Positions 26,996 through 36,086 are shown, counted from the stretch's first letter. The stretch: 64,000 nucleotides of DNA from Sphingobacterium composti (GCF_009829075.1 NZ_WUQZ01000015.1:1-64000); one strand, 5' to 3'. Numbers and translations: made by a program. The notes: generated by a model not told the origin, from the sequence alone.

Positions 26996-27649
26996 ATGAT
27001 TCTAAAAGCATCCAACATATATAAATCATACGGTAGCCTTCCCATTTTGAAAGGTGTAGATATCACTGTGGATAAAGGTGAAATTGTCAGTATAGTAGGT
27101 GCATCTGGCGCAGGTAAAAGTACCTTATTGCACATTATCGGGACATTAGATAAAGCGGATAAGGGTGAAGTATACATCGATGATACGGCTATTCATAAGC
27201 TTTCTTCGAAAGAATTAAGTGCTTTTAGAAATCAACATATTGGTTTTGTATTTCAGTTTCATCATCTACTTCCTGAATTTACAGCATTGGAAAATGTGTG
27301 TATTCCTGCCTATATAGGAGGGACGAAGGTAGATGTGGCTGAGAAAAGAGCAATGGAATTATTGGACTTGTTGGGCGTAGCCGAAAGAGCGAATCATAAA
27401 CCATCACAAATGTCAGGTGGGGAGCAGCAGCGTGTTTCTGTAGCTCGTGCCTTGATTAATAATCCAAAAATAATCCTTGCGGATGAACCTTCAGGTAATT
27501 TGGATTCGGAAAATGCTGCAGCATTGCACAAGTTGTTTTTTGATTTACGAGATTCGATGGGACATACCTTTATTATTGTCACACATAATGAAGATTTGGC
27601 AAATATTTCGGACCGTACGATACACATGAAAGACGGAAATATATTTTAA
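26996..27649 (+). CDS. lolD: Lipoprotein-releasing ABC transporter ATPase LolD
   Basis: A 217-residue ABC ATPase with Walker [11 protein letters not shown]-loop [11 protein letters not shown], signature [15 protein letters not shown], Walker [13 protein letters not shown] and H-switch IIVTHNEDL. The [14 protein letters not shown] segment is the LolD type. With the LolC/E membrane proteins it releases outer-membrane lipoproteins from the inner membrane; those partners are not in the window. Two small genes follow in the same direction after 22 bp. Confidence 0.92.
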   Translation: MILKASNIYKSYGSLPILKGVDITVDKGEIVSIVGASGAGKSTLLHIIGTLDKADKGEVYIDDTAIHKLSSKELSAFRNQHIGFVFQFHHLLPEFTALENVCIPAYIGGTKVDVAEKRAMELLDLLGVAERANHKPSQMSGGEQQRVSVARALINNPKIILADEPSGNLDSENAAALHKLFFDLRDSMGHTFIIVTHNEDLANISDRTIHMKDGNIF

Positions 27650-27671
27650 GTAAGATAAAGAGGGAAAGGTT

Positions 27672-28142
27672 TTGAATAAAATTATAATAACTAGTGCGAC
27701 GCATAGTTTGGGGTTGCGTGTAGTGAAATTGTTAGAAAATAAATTTGAGGTTGTACAAGCCACATCAGATGAATTACCTGCATTCATGCAGGATAAGTAT
27801 GCGAAGATTCCTAAGGGAATGAATCCAACATTTGCACACGAAATGCTAAAACTAGCTTTAGACACGAATGTTCAATATATTTTGCCGTTACAGTTGGCTG
27901 AGATAGAATCATTATCCGAATCATTATTGTTATTTGAGGAATACGGTATTCAAGTCATTTGTCCTACAAAAGTACAATTGGAAGAGTTAGAGATTTTACC
28001 TAATCCTGCAAAGGAATTGCCGCTTAGTGTTTTGATCAATAAGCAAGATTTGCTAACAGACAAAACAGTTGAACTTGATATCAATGGATTAGGTGTATTG
28101 TCAGATTCAGAGATGGATTTCTTTTTAGCGATAGCGAGATAA
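27672..28142 (+). CDS. Hypothetical protein resembling a pre-ATP-grasp domain
   Basis: 156 residues starting at TTG 27672 with a purine-rich AGGGAAAGG 2-11 bases before it, one of the few good ribosome sites here. The N-terminus KIIITSATHSLGLRVVKLLE and the strands ILPLQLAEIESLSESLLLFEEYGIQVICP resemble the Rossmann-like pre-ATP-grasp domain of carbamoyl-phosphate-synthase-like ligases. The ATP-grasp catalytic part is absent, so it is probably a non-enzymatic remnant or binding protein. The stop overlaps the next start (TAATG), so the two proteins should be made together. Family call tentative; function unknown. Confidence 0.6.
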   Translation: MNKIIITSATHSLGLRVVKLLENKFEVVQATSDELPAFMQDKYAKIPKGMNPTFAHEMLKLALDTNVQYILPLQLAEIESLSESLLLFEEYGIQVICPTKVQLEELEILPNPAKELPLSVLINKQDLLTDKTVELDINGLGVLSDSEMDFFLAIAR

Positions 28143-28699
28143 TGGAGAATAACAATATTGGGGAAATTGATTTAGATAAAAAGGTTTACGCATTCGAATT
28201 GGACAATGTGTTGTTTCCTAGACAAGATTATTTGTTACAAGTTTATTACTTGTTTGGCAGTTTCTATGAATTTACAGAAGGTATTGTCAAAGCAAATGAC
28301 CTTGCGCAATTCATGAAAAAAATATACCTCTATCATAGTGAGGATAAAGTTTTTGATGCAGCAAAAGAGGTATTTGGTATTGATGAGAAATACAGAGAAA
28401 ATTTTGAACGTCTCAAAGCGAATGCACAAATTCCTTTGCGATTGGAGCTTTATGATAATGCGAAAGTTGAGCTTAAAAAACTTTTCGAAGCGAACAAGCA
28501 AGTCGCTATTTTGACGAAAGGTAATCCTGTGGAGCAATTAAATAAGCTGAGGTTTATAGAGTGGGGTGACTTGATAGTATACAAAGATAAAATCAAGATA
28601 TATTTTGTAGACGAATTACGTCATCAGGAAATTGATGTAATTGCTTATCTTGCAGACGATTTTGCTGTTGAACAAGAAGAAGTTTTAATAATAAATTAG
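28142..28699 (+). CDS. HAD-like protein with altered nucleophile motif
   Basis: 185 residues with the layout of a haloacid dehalogenase-superfamily hydrolase of the nucleotidase type. Motif I is FELDNVLFP (residues 18-26), a helical cap covers about 30-100, motif II is ILTKGNP with Thr125, and motif IV is YLADDFA (Asp172/Asp173). In active HAD enzymes motif I reads DxD; here the first Asp, the nucleophile, is replaced by Glu19. The protein may have lost phosphatase activity or may use an unusual mechanism. It overlaps the preceding gene by one base and is followed after 8 bp by the S41 protease gene, so lolD, these two and the protease may be one operon. Confidence 0.75.
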   Translation: MENNNIGEIDLDKKVYAFELDNVLFPRQDYLLQVYYLFGSFYEFTEGIVKANDLAQFMKKIYLYHSEDKVFDAAKEVFGIDEKYRENFERLKANAQIPLRLELYDNAKVELKKLFEANKQVAILTKGNPVEQLNKLRFIEWGDLIVYKDKIKIYFVDELRHQEIDVIAYLADDFAVEQEEVLIIN

Positions 28700-28707
28700 T
28701 CTACAAA

Positions 28708-30357
28708 ATGAAATTTGCCGCTTATATTTGGAGTATTATATTGCTGATTGGAATTATGTTTACTTCTTGTGAGCGTGATGATGATGAGCGTGATGATTCC
28801 TCACGTTTTGAAATTGATACTACCAATGTATATGTGGATAATGCTTATGAAAATAAGCTGAAAGATTCTGTCTGGTATTACTTTAGAGTTTTGTCACTTT
28901 GGGAAAACGTACTTACTCCAACGAATTTTGACCTTCATAAGATGGATTCGCTTAATTATTTGAAAGATAATTATACGAAGTATTTTCAAACACCAGGAGA
29001 TATTATCGGCTATCTTAAATACCTAACAAAGGCAAGTGTAGTTGGAAATTCTGTAAGTCCTAATGCCGGAAGTGGTAATAATTATTCTTTTTACGAGGAT
29101 ATTTTGTACTCACATAAAAAAGGTGAAAGTAGGGCTTACGACTGGTATAGCTTTTTAGATAGAGGAGGATTTGTATCTGGAGCTTTACAGAAAGGTTATT
29201 TATCAGGATATGGAATGGATCTTTCTTATTTGCAAACAAATCCAAATTCATCCAATGCAAACTTATATATTCGATTCGTAGAGAAAAATTCTGTAGCCTA
29301 CAAAGCTGGGTTACGAAGGGGACATCAGATTATAAGTCTTGATGATGACACAAAAATAGACTATGATAGCCAAAAGGGAAATAACTTTAATACCTTAAAT
29401 AATTATCTATATAATTCAACTTTAAAAGTTGAATATAAAACTCCCGAAGGGCAAACTCATGTTGCGAATTTAGAATATGCTTATAACAGGTTTGCTGATC
29501 CTATTTTTGTAGATACTGTATTAGATTTGGGAACACAAAAAGTTGGATACATAGGTATCAGTTCATTTTTATCTTCTAATGCTTTGATTACAGATAAGGG
29601 TGAAATTAAACTTTTTCAAACAAGAATACAGGATGTGTTCAATAAATTGTCGACTAGCAACATTAAAGATCTGGTGGTGGATCTCAGGTATAACGGTGGA
29701 GGCTCGGTATATACCGCGGAGATACTCGCAGATTATATGGCTCCAAATAGTGCATCAGGTAATTTGATGTATACCAATAAAATCAACGCTATTTTAAAGC
29801 AAGCTGGATTTGATGAGGAAGGACAAGACTTTGGACCGATAGATTTCTCTAAAAAGGGTAATTTGAATCTTTCGAAAATTTATTTTCTTGTGTCCGATGA
29901 AACGGCATCTGCAAGTGAGATGTTAATAAATGTATTGTCTCCGCATATGCAAGTATACATGATAGGAACTTATAAATATGAAAATAATAAGACTGTCGCC
30001 AATAATACATATGGCAAACCTGTTGGTTTTTTTCCTCAAGAAATTGTTAGTTCCAATAATTTGCTTTATGTGATTTCATTTCAAATGTTTAATAAGGACA
30101 AATTTGGTGATTATTTCGATGGTTTGAAGCCTAATACTCATGTGTGGGAATATAAATCGTTTTTAGATTTTGGGAATAAGGATGAGAGTATGTTAGCTGC
30201 AGCTTTGGATCATATTAGGACTGGTAGTTTTAGTAGTACAGTATCTCGTTCTGTTTTGCCAAATACGAATTTAGAGAGAAAATTTTCCAGAGATAATGTT
30301 GGAACACGTAAAATTCAGGGTATGTTTAAGTTTCCGACAAAAAAAATTCATTTATAA
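28708..30357 (+). CDS. S41 family peptidase, lipoprotein
   Basis: A C-terminal-processing-type serine peptidase (549 aa) tethered by a lipobox (FTSC, Cys21). After a signal peptide and an acidic linker come an N-terminal helical region, a PDZ domain (about 185-255, KNSVAYKAGLRRGHQIISLDDD) and the S41 catalytic domain (about 270-490) with VVDLRYNGGGSVYTAE and the catalytic Ser in DETASASEMLINVL. A likely Lys base lies in IGTYKYENNKT. Members of this Bacteroidota group cleave C-terminal tails of envelope proteins; the substrate is unknown. It follows the HAD-like gene by 8 bp. Confidence 0.88.
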   Translation: MKFAAYIWSIILLIGIMFTSCERDDDERDDSSRFEIDTTNVYVDNAYENKLKDSVWYYFRVLSLWENVLTPTNFDLHKMDSLNYLKDNYTKYFQTPGDIIGYLKYLTKASVVGNSVSPNAGSGNNYSFYEDILYSHKKGESRAYDWYSFLDRGGFVSGALQKGYLSGYGMDLSYLQTNPNSSNANLYIRFVEKNSVAYKAGLRRGHQIISLDDDTKIDYDSQKGNNFNTLNNYLYNSTLKVEYKTPEGQTHVANLEYAYNRFADPIFVDTVLDLGTQKVGYIGISSFLSSNALITDKGEIKLFQTRIQDVFNKLSTSNIKDLVVDLRYNGGGSVYTAEILADYMAPNSASGNLMYTNKINAILKQAGFDEEGQDFGPIDFSKKGNLNLSKIYFLVSDETASASEMLINVLSPHMQVYMIGTYKYENNKTVANNTYGKPVGFFPQEIVSSNNLLYVISFQMFNKDKFGDYFDGLKPNTHVWEYKSFLDFGNKDESMLAAALDHIRTGSFSSTVSRSVLPNTNLERKFSRDNVGTRKIQGMFKFPTKKIHL

Positions 30358-30401
30358 TGCATATCTTTATCATTTAGGTTTTAATTATTAATAAAGTACA
30401 A

Positions 30402-31418
30402 ATGAATAAACCGAATAAGCCTATTACTATCAAAGAAATTGCACGAAAATTGAGAATTTCGCCCTCTACAGTATCTCGTGCATTGAATGATCATCCAAGT
30501 ATAGGTTTGGTTACGACAATGCGGGTCAAAAAGCTAGCCGAAGAACTGAATTATGAGCCGAATCAAACCGCAATTTTTTTTAAACAGCGCAAAACATTTA
30601 CAATTGGAGTAATTCTTCCTAAACTTTCGGAACCATTCTTTGCATCTGCCATTAGTGCTATTGAAGAAGTGGCGGGTGATAAGAAGTTCACAGTGCTATT
30701 AGGTCAATCTTTAGATAATCCAGAGCGAGAACTCAATATTATTAATAGTTTTCGAACACATAGAGTTGACGGGATTTTAATGTCTTTGGGTAAGAACACA
30801 ACAAACTTAGAATTCATTGAACGCCTTCGCAAATATGAAATTCCTATAGTTTTTTTTGATTGTGTACCTGAAGGTGTAGAAGAAGTGCCTAAAGTATATT
30901 GTGATCTTTCAACAGGTATTCAAGAAGCAGTTACGGCATTCTCAGAAAGAGGACATTCGCATATAGCATTGATAAACGGTCCTGAAACATTGAAAGCCAC
31001 CGGTGAGCGTACGTTATCTTTCAAAAAAGCATTGCAAGACAATGGATTGCTATTCGATGAAAAATATGTTGTTTATTCTGATCTTACCGAAGAAAGTAAT
31101 TATCAAGCCATGGAGAAATTGAGAAGCCTGGCAGATAGACCATCTGCGATACTTGCATTCAACGATTATGTGACATTTGATATAATTAAGTATGCAAAAG
31201 AAAAGGGGATTTACTTAGGGCACGATATCCAAGTTATAAGTTTTGCTAATTATTCTTTGTGGAAATATATGGATAATCCTCCTTTAGCAAGTATTGAGCA
31301 ATATCCAGCGGAGCAAGGAGCGAAGGCAGCAAGTATATTATTAGATTTGATAGATAATAAAGGAAGTGAAGAAATTATACAAGATCATATATTAGCCTCG
31401 AAGCTTTTCTATCAATAA
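30402..31418 (+). CDS. LacI family transcriptional regulator
   Basis: 338 residues with an N-terminal LacI helix-turn-helix (about 8-55, TIKEIARKLRISPSTVSRALNDH) and hinge helix, and a periplasmic-binding-protein-like effector domain (about 62-330) with FTIGVILPKLSEPFFASAIS, VDGILMSLGKNT and PSAILAFNDYVTFD. It should repress or activate sugar or nucleoside genes in response to a ligand. No transport or catabolic gene lies beside it, so its targets are elsewhere or it acts globally. It is monocistronic, ending at a very strong terminator. Confidence 0.94.
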   Translation: MNKPNKPITIKEIARKLRISPSTVSRALNDHPSIGLVTTMRVKKLAEELNYEPNQTAIFFKQRKTFTIGVILPKLSEPFFASAISAIEEVAGDKKFTVLLGQSLDNPERELNIINSFRTHRVDGILMSLGKNTTNLEFIERLRKYEIPIVFFDCVPEGVEEVPKVYCDLSTGIQEAVTAFSERGHSHIALINGPETLKATGERTLSFKKALQDNGLLFDEKYVVYSDLTEESNYQAMEKLRSLADRPSAILAFNDYVTFDIIKYAKEKGIYLGHDIQVISFANYSLWKYMDNPPLASIEQYPAEQGAKAASILLDLIDNKGSEEIIQDHILASKLFYQ

Positions 31419-31441
31419 AAAATATCTCTTAAGATATCAAT

Positions 31442-31479
31442 AAAAAAAGGATGTTTAAATACTCTAAACATCCTTTTTT
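31442..31479 (+). terminator. Terminator between the LacI gene and lpdA
   Basis: A 16-bp perfect stem (AAAAAAAGGATGTTTA / TAAACATCCTTTTTTT) with a 6-base loop. It is symmetrical and could stop both convergent transcripts. Confidence 0.92.
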
Positions 31480-31505
31480 TTATTATATATGAATTTGCTC
31501 GAATT

Positions 31506-32894
31506 CTATAAGTGAATTACTTCACCATAAGCATCAGCAGCAGCTTCCATAATAGCTTCACTCATTGTAGGATGAGGGTGTACAGATTTAATAATTTCGT
31601 GACCTGTAGTTTCTAATTTACGAGCTACTACCACTTCAGCAATCATTTCTGTTACGTTAGCACCAATCATGTGCGCACCTAAGAATTCACCATATTTTGC
31701 ATCGAAGATTACTTTTACGAAACCATCTTTTGCTCCAGCAGCAGATGCTTTACCAGATGCAGAGAATGGAAATTTACCCACTTTGATTTCATAACCTGCT
31801 TCACGAGCCGCTTTTTCTGTAAGACCTACAGACGCAATCTCTGGAGAGCAGTATGTACATCCCGGTATGTTATTATAATTAATAGGATCAACGTGTAAAC
31901 CTTTGATTTTTTCAACACATGTAATAGCTTCTGCAGATGCAACGTGAGCTAATGCTTGACCTTTTACGATATCGCCAATAGCATATACTCCTTCTACGTT
32001 AGTTTTATAAAAATCGTCAACGACTATACGTCCTTTGTCAACTTTTACACCAACCTCTTCTAAACCTAAATTTTCAATATTCGGAGCAATACCAACAGCT
32101 GATAATACAACTTCTGCTTCGATTACTTCAGTTCCTTTAGCTGTTTTGATATTTACTTTTGACAATGCTCCTGATGTATCTACTGAGGTAACTTCAGATT
32201 TTGTCAAAATATCAATTCCAGCTTTTTTAAGAGATTTCTCTAATTGTTTTGATACTTCTTCGTCTTCAACAGGAACAATGCGATCCATGAATTCAACGAT
32301 TGTAACTTTTGTACCAATTGTATTGTAGAAATAAGCGAACTCAACACCGATTGCTCCAGAACCTACTACGACCATAGATTTTGGTTGTTGAGGTAAGTTC
32401 ATTGCTTGACGGTATCCGATGATTTTTTTACCATCTTGAGGCAAGTTAGGCAACTCACGAGAGCGAGCACCTGTTGCTAAGATGGTGTGTTTAGCGGTAT
32501 ATTCTTTCACACTACCATCAGCAGCTTTAACTTCTATCTTATTGCCTTTTTTGATTTTGGCAGTACCCATGATTACATCGATCTTATTCTTTTTCATCAA
32601 GAACTGGATACCTTTGCTCATACCTTCTGCAACACCACGACTTCTTTTTACGATTGCACCAAAGTCAGCTTCACCGCCCTGAACTTTAATACCGTATTCT
32701 TCTGCGTGGTTTAAGTATTCAAATACTTGAGCACTTTTTAATAAAGCTTTTGTAGGAATACATCCCCAGTTCAAACAAATACCACCTAAAGCTTCACGCT
32801 CCACAACGGCAGTTTTAAAACCTAATTGAGATGCACGGATAGCAGCAACGTACCCACCCGGTCCAGATCCAATCACAATAATGTCGTAGTTCAT
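31506..32894 (-). CDS. lpdA: Dihydrolipoyl dehydrogenase, copy 1
   Basis: 462 residues. FAD-binding GSGPGGYVAAIRASQLG, redox disulfide GGICLNWGCIPTKALL (Cys pair), NAD-binding VVVGSGAIGVEFAYFY, central FAD motif VYAIGDIVKG, and the C-terminal active-site HPHPTMSEA are all intact. It is the E3 component that reoxidises dihydrolipoamide in pyruvate, 2-oxoglutarate or branched-chain dehydrogenase complexes or in the glycine cleavage system. A -7-like TATTTTTG lies at 32933-32940 on the minus strand. A second copy is encoded 1 kb away (33960-35366), differing in the redox-motif context, so the two probably serve different complexes. Confidence 0.95.
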   Translation of the reverse strand: MNYDIIVIGSGPGGYVAAIRASQLGFKTAVVEREALGGICLNWGCIPTKALLKSAQVFEYLNHAEEYGIKVQGGEADFGAIVKRSRGVAEGMSKGIQFLMKKNKIDVIMGTAKIKKGNKIEVKAADGSVKEYTAKHTILATGARSRELPNLPQDGKKIIGYRQAMNLPQQPKSMVVVGSGAIGVEFAYFYNTIGTKVTIVEFMDRIVPVEDEEVSKQLEKSLKKAGIDILTKSEVTSVDTSGALSKVNIKTAKGTEVIEAEVVLSAVGIAPNIENLGLEEVGVKVDKGRIVVDDFYKTNVEGVYAIGDIVKGQALAHVASAEAITCVEKIKGLHVDPINYNNIPGCTYCSPEIASVGLTEKAAREAGYEIKVGKFPFSASGKASAAGAKDGFVKVIFDAKYGEFLGAHMIGANVTEMIAEVVVARKLETTGHEIIKSVHPHPTMSEAIMEAAADAYGEVIHL

Positions 32895-33078
32895 ATAGTT
32901 TTTGAATTATTTTCTATTTCAAATTTTGTAGCCAAAAATACACTTTTTTTTTGCAAGGACATAGTGTATTGCAATCTTATTTTGGCAAAACGTAATAAAC
33001 AATTGTCTTAGTAAATATGTGCTATGTCAGTTGCTAGTCAATAAATGAAAACAATTCTTATTTGCGGAAGTAGACCTT

Positions 33079-33086
33079 TATTTTTG
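33079..33086 (+). promoter_or_regulatory. -7 element of the DUF3817 gene
   Basis: TATTTTTG fits TAnnTTTG and lies 22 bp upstream of the ATG. A TTTG at 33061-33064 is only 14 bp away, shorter than the usual spacer. Confidence 0.4.
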
Positions 33087-33108
33087 CGATTCATTAATCA
33101 TAATTAAT

Positions 33109-33429
33109 ATGTTGCGTATTTTAAGACTTATTGCGCTCTGGGAAGCAATATCTGCTGTACTTTTGTTTTTTGTGGCTATGCCTATCAAGTATTATTTCTA
33201 TCAACCTATAGGTTTGACAAAAGAATTAGCAGCTGGCTTTTCGTATATGGTTGGATTATTTCATGGCGCATTGTTTGTTATTTTGGCATTAATGTTAATC
33301 GCTGCATGGAGAATTTATAAATGGACTTTTTTGAGATTAGTAAAATATCTCATCATTTCTGTAATTCCTATCGCTTCATTCTGGATAGAAATTGATTTGA
33401 AGAAGGATATTAATGCAGGAATTAAATAA
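33109..33429 (+). CDS. DUF3817 membrane protein
   Basis: 106 residues with three membrane helices (about 5-27, 42-68, 75-97). The opening LRLIALWEAISAVLLFFVAMPIKY and the central GLFHGALFVILAL are the DUF3817 pattern, where the conserved Glu and His lie in the first two helices. The family is widespread and of unknown function. The gene is transcribed alone and ends in a strong hairpin. Confidence 0.85.
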   Translation: MLRILRLIALWEAISAVLLFFVAMPIKYYFYQPIGLTKELAAGFSYMVGLFHGALFVILALMLIAAWRIYKWTFLRLVKYLIISVIPIASFWIEIDLKKDINAGIK

Positions 33430-33463
33430 CAAAAGCAAGCGTTTAAGCTTGCTTTTGTTTTTA
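33428..33463. terminator. Terminator after the DUF3817 gene
   Basis: The stem AACAAAAGCAAGC / GCTTGCTTTTGTT with loop GTTTAA is followed by TTTTT. It also faces the convergent thioesterase gene. Confidence 0.88.
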
Positions 33464-33490
33464 TAAAACGATTTATCTTTTAAAATCGAA

Positions 33491-33895
33491 CTAATCCTTT
33501 TTTGGTAAATCATCTATGCTCATGTACGCATAAGTAATCTCCGTCTTACCATGTGGTACAGGGGTGCCGTTTTCATCCAAGTTGACAAATACCAATTTAT
33601 CAATCGATAAAATTGTTTTACGCGTAATTTTATTCCTAACCTGACATGTCAAGGTGATAGACGTTCTACCAAATTCTGTTGCAGTAATTCCTAATTCGAT
33701 AATATCTCCTTGCTTCGCGGAACTTACAAAATTTATCTCCGATATAAATTTCGTGACAACATGAGGATTACCTAGTTGTACAATGGCATAAATCACTGCT
33801 TCTTCATCAATCCAACGTAATAATGTACCTCCAAAAAGAGATCCATTAGGGTTTAAATCCTCTGGCTTTACCCATTTTCTTGTGTGAAAGTTCAT
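33491..33895 (-). CDS. Acyl-CoA thioesterase, hotdog fold (YciA-like)
   Basis: 134 residues forming one hotdog domain. WVKPEDLNPNGSLFGGTLLRWIDEEAV contains the conserved Asn-x-x-Gly...Gly-Gly and Asp of the YciA/BACH-type acyl-CoA thioesterases, and FVSSAKQGDIIELG is the following strand pair. It hydrolyses acyl-CoA to free acid and CoA; chain length is not predictable. It lies between the two lpd genes on the same strand, and a terminator separates it from the second one. Confidence 0.88.
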   Translation of the reverse strand: MNFHTRKWVKPEDLNPNGSLFGGTLLRWIDEEAVIYAIVQLGNPHVVTKFISEINFVSSAKQGDIIELGITATEFGRTSITLTCQVRNKITRKTILSIDKLVFVNLDENGTPVPHGKTEITYAYMSIDDLPKKD

Positions 33896-33923
33896 ATTTA
33901 TGATACTAATTGATTAGAAATAA

Positions 33924-33950
33924 AAAGAGGCAAATTTTATTTGCCTCTTT
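33924..33950 (-). terminator. Terminator of the second lpd gene
   Basis: The arms AAAGAGGCAAAT and ATTTGCCTCTTT have a 3-base loop, with TTTTTA following in the minus direction. Confidence 0.83.
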
Positions 33951-33959
33951 AGAATATTA

Positions 33960-35366
33960 TTAAGCGTGAATAGCTCTGTTTGCGGTAGCCGCAAGAGCTG
34001 CTTCTTTCAATGCTTCCGTGTATGTCGGATGTGCGTGACAGATTCTTGCGATATCCTCTGCCGAAGCTCTGTATTCCATTGCAACAACAGCTTCTGCAAT
34101 CATATCAGCTGCACGTGGACCAATCATATGTACACCTAAAACTTCATCTGTCTCCGCATCAGCTAATACTTTTACAAAACCATCCGTATCTCCCGATGCT
34201 TTAGCACGTCCTGAAGCTTTGAATGAGAAAGAACCTGCTTTATACTTTTTGCCTGACTCTTTCAATTGTTCTTCAGTCAGACCAACTGACGCAACTTCTG
34301 GCCAAGTATATACAACACCTGGAATTAAGTTGTAATCGATATGCGGTTTTTGACCAGCTATACGTTCTGCCACATAGATACCTTCATCTTCTGCTTTGTG
34401 TGCCAACATCGCACCTCTCACGACGTCACCGATTGCATAAACACCTTCTATACTAGTTTCTAAATGCTCGTTAACCGTGATTTTATTTCCTCTTTCCTCT
34501 GGTGTGATACCAATATTTTCTAATCCTAAGTCTTTTGTGTAAGCTACACGACCAACAGAAACGATACAGTAGTCACCTTCGAATGATACCGCTTGGCCTT
34601 TAGCGTCTTCAGCAGTTACTGTTACCGTTTTGCCTTTTGCACTAGCGCCAGTTACTTTGTGACCTAAGAAGAACTCCATGCCTAAAGATTTTTTCAAGAC
34701 ACGTTGTAATTCTTTACCTAAGCCACCATCCATTGTGCTGATGATTGATTTTGCGTACTCAATTACTGAAACTTTTGCACCAAGACGAGCATATACTGAA
34801 CCTAATTCAAGACCAATAACACCACCACCGATAACGATTAAGTGTTTAGGAACTTCAGTTAAGTTTAAAGCTTCTGTAGAAGTGATGATGCGTTTTTTGT
34901 CGATTGGTAAGAAAGGTAATGCAGTTGGTTTAGAACCCGTAGCAATAATTACATTTTTACCAGTGATTTCTTCTGTAGAACCATCTTTTTTGGTGATTTT
35001 GATGGTGTTTTTATTTACGAAAGAACCTAAACCTTCGTATGAATCGATTTTATTCTTTTTGAAAAGGTACGTAATACCTGCTGTATTTTGAGCGATCACA
35101 TCGTTTTTGCGATCAATCATTTTCTTAACGTCAATTTTTAAGTCTTTTACAGAAATACCATGATCTGCAAAAGCATGAGCAGCATTGTGATAGTGCTCAG
35201 AAGTGTCTAATAGAGCTTTTGAAGGAATACAGCCTACATTCAAACAAGTTCCACCAAAAGTGCTATATTTTTCGATTACCGCTGTTTTCAAGCCTAATTG
35301 AGCACATCGGATAGCGGCAACATAACCACCTGGACCACTACCAATTACTATTACGTCGTATTGCAT
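33960..35366 (-). CDS. lpdA: Dihydrolipoyl dehydrogenase, copy 2
   Basis: 468 residues with all motifs of E3: GSGPGGYVAAIRCAQLG, redox GGTCLNVGCIPSKALL, NAD-binding VIGGGVIGLELGSVYA, VYAIGDVVRG and C-terminal CHAHPTYTEALKEA. GGTCLNVGCIPSKALLDTSE is the form seen in E3 of the 2-oxoglutarate dehydrogenase complex of mitochondria and alpha-proteobacteria, so this copy is the better candidate for that complex, while copy 1 would serve another. That division is inference. It has an exact consensus promoter upstream. Confidence 0.95.
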   Translation of the reverse strand: MQYDVIVIGSGPGGYVAAIRCAQLGLKTAVIEKYSTFGGTCLNVGCIPSKALLDTSEHYHNAAHAFADHGISVKDLKIDVKKMIDRKNDVIAQNTAGITYLFKKNKIDSYEGLGSFVNKNTIKITKKDGSTEEITGKNVIIATGSKPTALPFLPIDKKRIITSTEALNLTEVPKHLIVIGGGVIGLELGSVYARLGAKVSVIEYAKSIISTMDGGLGKELQRVLKKSLGMEFFLGHKVTGASAKGKTVTVTAEDAKGQAVSFEGDYCIVSVGRVAYTKDLGLENIGITPEERGNKITVNEHLETSIEGVYAIGDVVRGAMLAHKAEDEGIYVAERIAGQKPHIDYNLIPGVVYTWPEVASVGLTEEQLKESGKKYKAGSFSFKASGRAKASGDTDGFVKVLADAETDEVLGVHMIGPRAADMIAEAVVAMEYRASAEDIARICHAHPTYTEALKEAALAATANRAIHA

Positions 35367-35391
35367 AATTGCTATTTTATAATTTTTGATG

Positions 35392-35424
35392 CAAAGTTAA
35401 GCTTTCTCGTTCAGTATTACCAAA
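35392..35424 (-). promoter_or_regulatory. Bacteroidota-type promoter of the second lpd gene
   Basis: On the minus strand, TTTG (35424-35421), a 21-bp spacer and TAACTTTG (35399-35392) fit the housekeeping consensus exactly. The start site would lie near 35387, giving a leader of about 20 bases before the ATG at 35366. Confidence 0.75.
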
Positions 35425-35437
35425 TTATGTTGGCATA

Positions 35438-35464
35438 AAAAAAGGCACTTCAAGTGCCTTTTTC
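35438..35464 (-). terminator. Terminator of the azurin gene
   Basis: The arms AAAAAGGCAC and GTGCCTTTTT have a 5-base loop and continue into a T run in the minus direction. It lies just upstream of the lpd promoter. Confidence 0.85.
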
Positions 35465-35494
35465 ATTAAAAAATATTGTTGTAATAGAGCCAAA

Positions 35495-36028
35495 TTATTC
35501 AGCTACAATTTTACCTTTCATCATTCCAAAGTGACCAGGGAAGCTACAGATGTAATCATATACACCTTTTTCCAAAGTTACCGTGATTTTATCCTCTTCA
35601 GCAGGGCCTAATAATTTTGTGTGCGCTACTACTGATGATAATGATGATTTAGGAATGTATTCATTATCAGCTGCTGCAGCTGCTTCTCCACCAAAAGTTG
35701 CGATATCAACACCTGGTTTTAAGATTACTAAATTATGTCCCATAGATTCTTTAGGTAAAGAACCTACATTCTTTAATGTTAATTCTAAAGGTTCACCAGC
35801 TTTAACACGGATTAATTCGGTGTCAAATTTCATTTGATCGTTACCTTCTACAGTCCATGTGTTAGATAAGTTAACGTTTTCAATACCCTCTACAGTTTCA
35901 GTAGTAGCAGTAGAAGATTCTTCTGTACTTGCTGAAGTATTATCGTTTTCATTCTTTGTGTTTCCTCCACCACATGATGTAATTGTTACAGCTAATGCAA
36001 TTGCAGGAATTAAAAAGTACTTTTTCAT
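35495..36028 (-). CDS. Azurin-like blue copper lipoprotein
   Basis: 177 residues: lipobox TSC (Cys19), an acidic Ser/Thr/Glu linker (about 23-48), then an azurin-type cupredoxin domain. The copper ligands are H98 (GHNLV), C161, H166 and M170 (CSFPGHFGMM), with the spacing C-x4-H-x3-M of azurin. It transfers single electrons at the outer side of the membrane and may feed the cbb3 oxidase encoded in this window; that partner is inference. A TAAATTTG -7-like element lies at 36059-36052 on the minus strand. Confidence 0.92.
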   Translation of the reverse strand: MKKYFLIPAIALAVTITSCGGGNTKNENDNTSASTEESSTATTETVEGIENVNLSNTWTVEGNDQMKFDTELIRVKAGEPLELTLKNVGSLPKESMGHNLVILKPGVDIATFGGEAAAAADNEYIPKSSLSSVVAHTKLLGPAEEDKITVTLEKGVYDYICSFPGHFGMMKGKIVAE

Positions 36029-36086
36029 AATCTTAAATAAGTTTCTCTTTTCAAATTTACAAATATTCTTGAGGTAGAGAAATATA

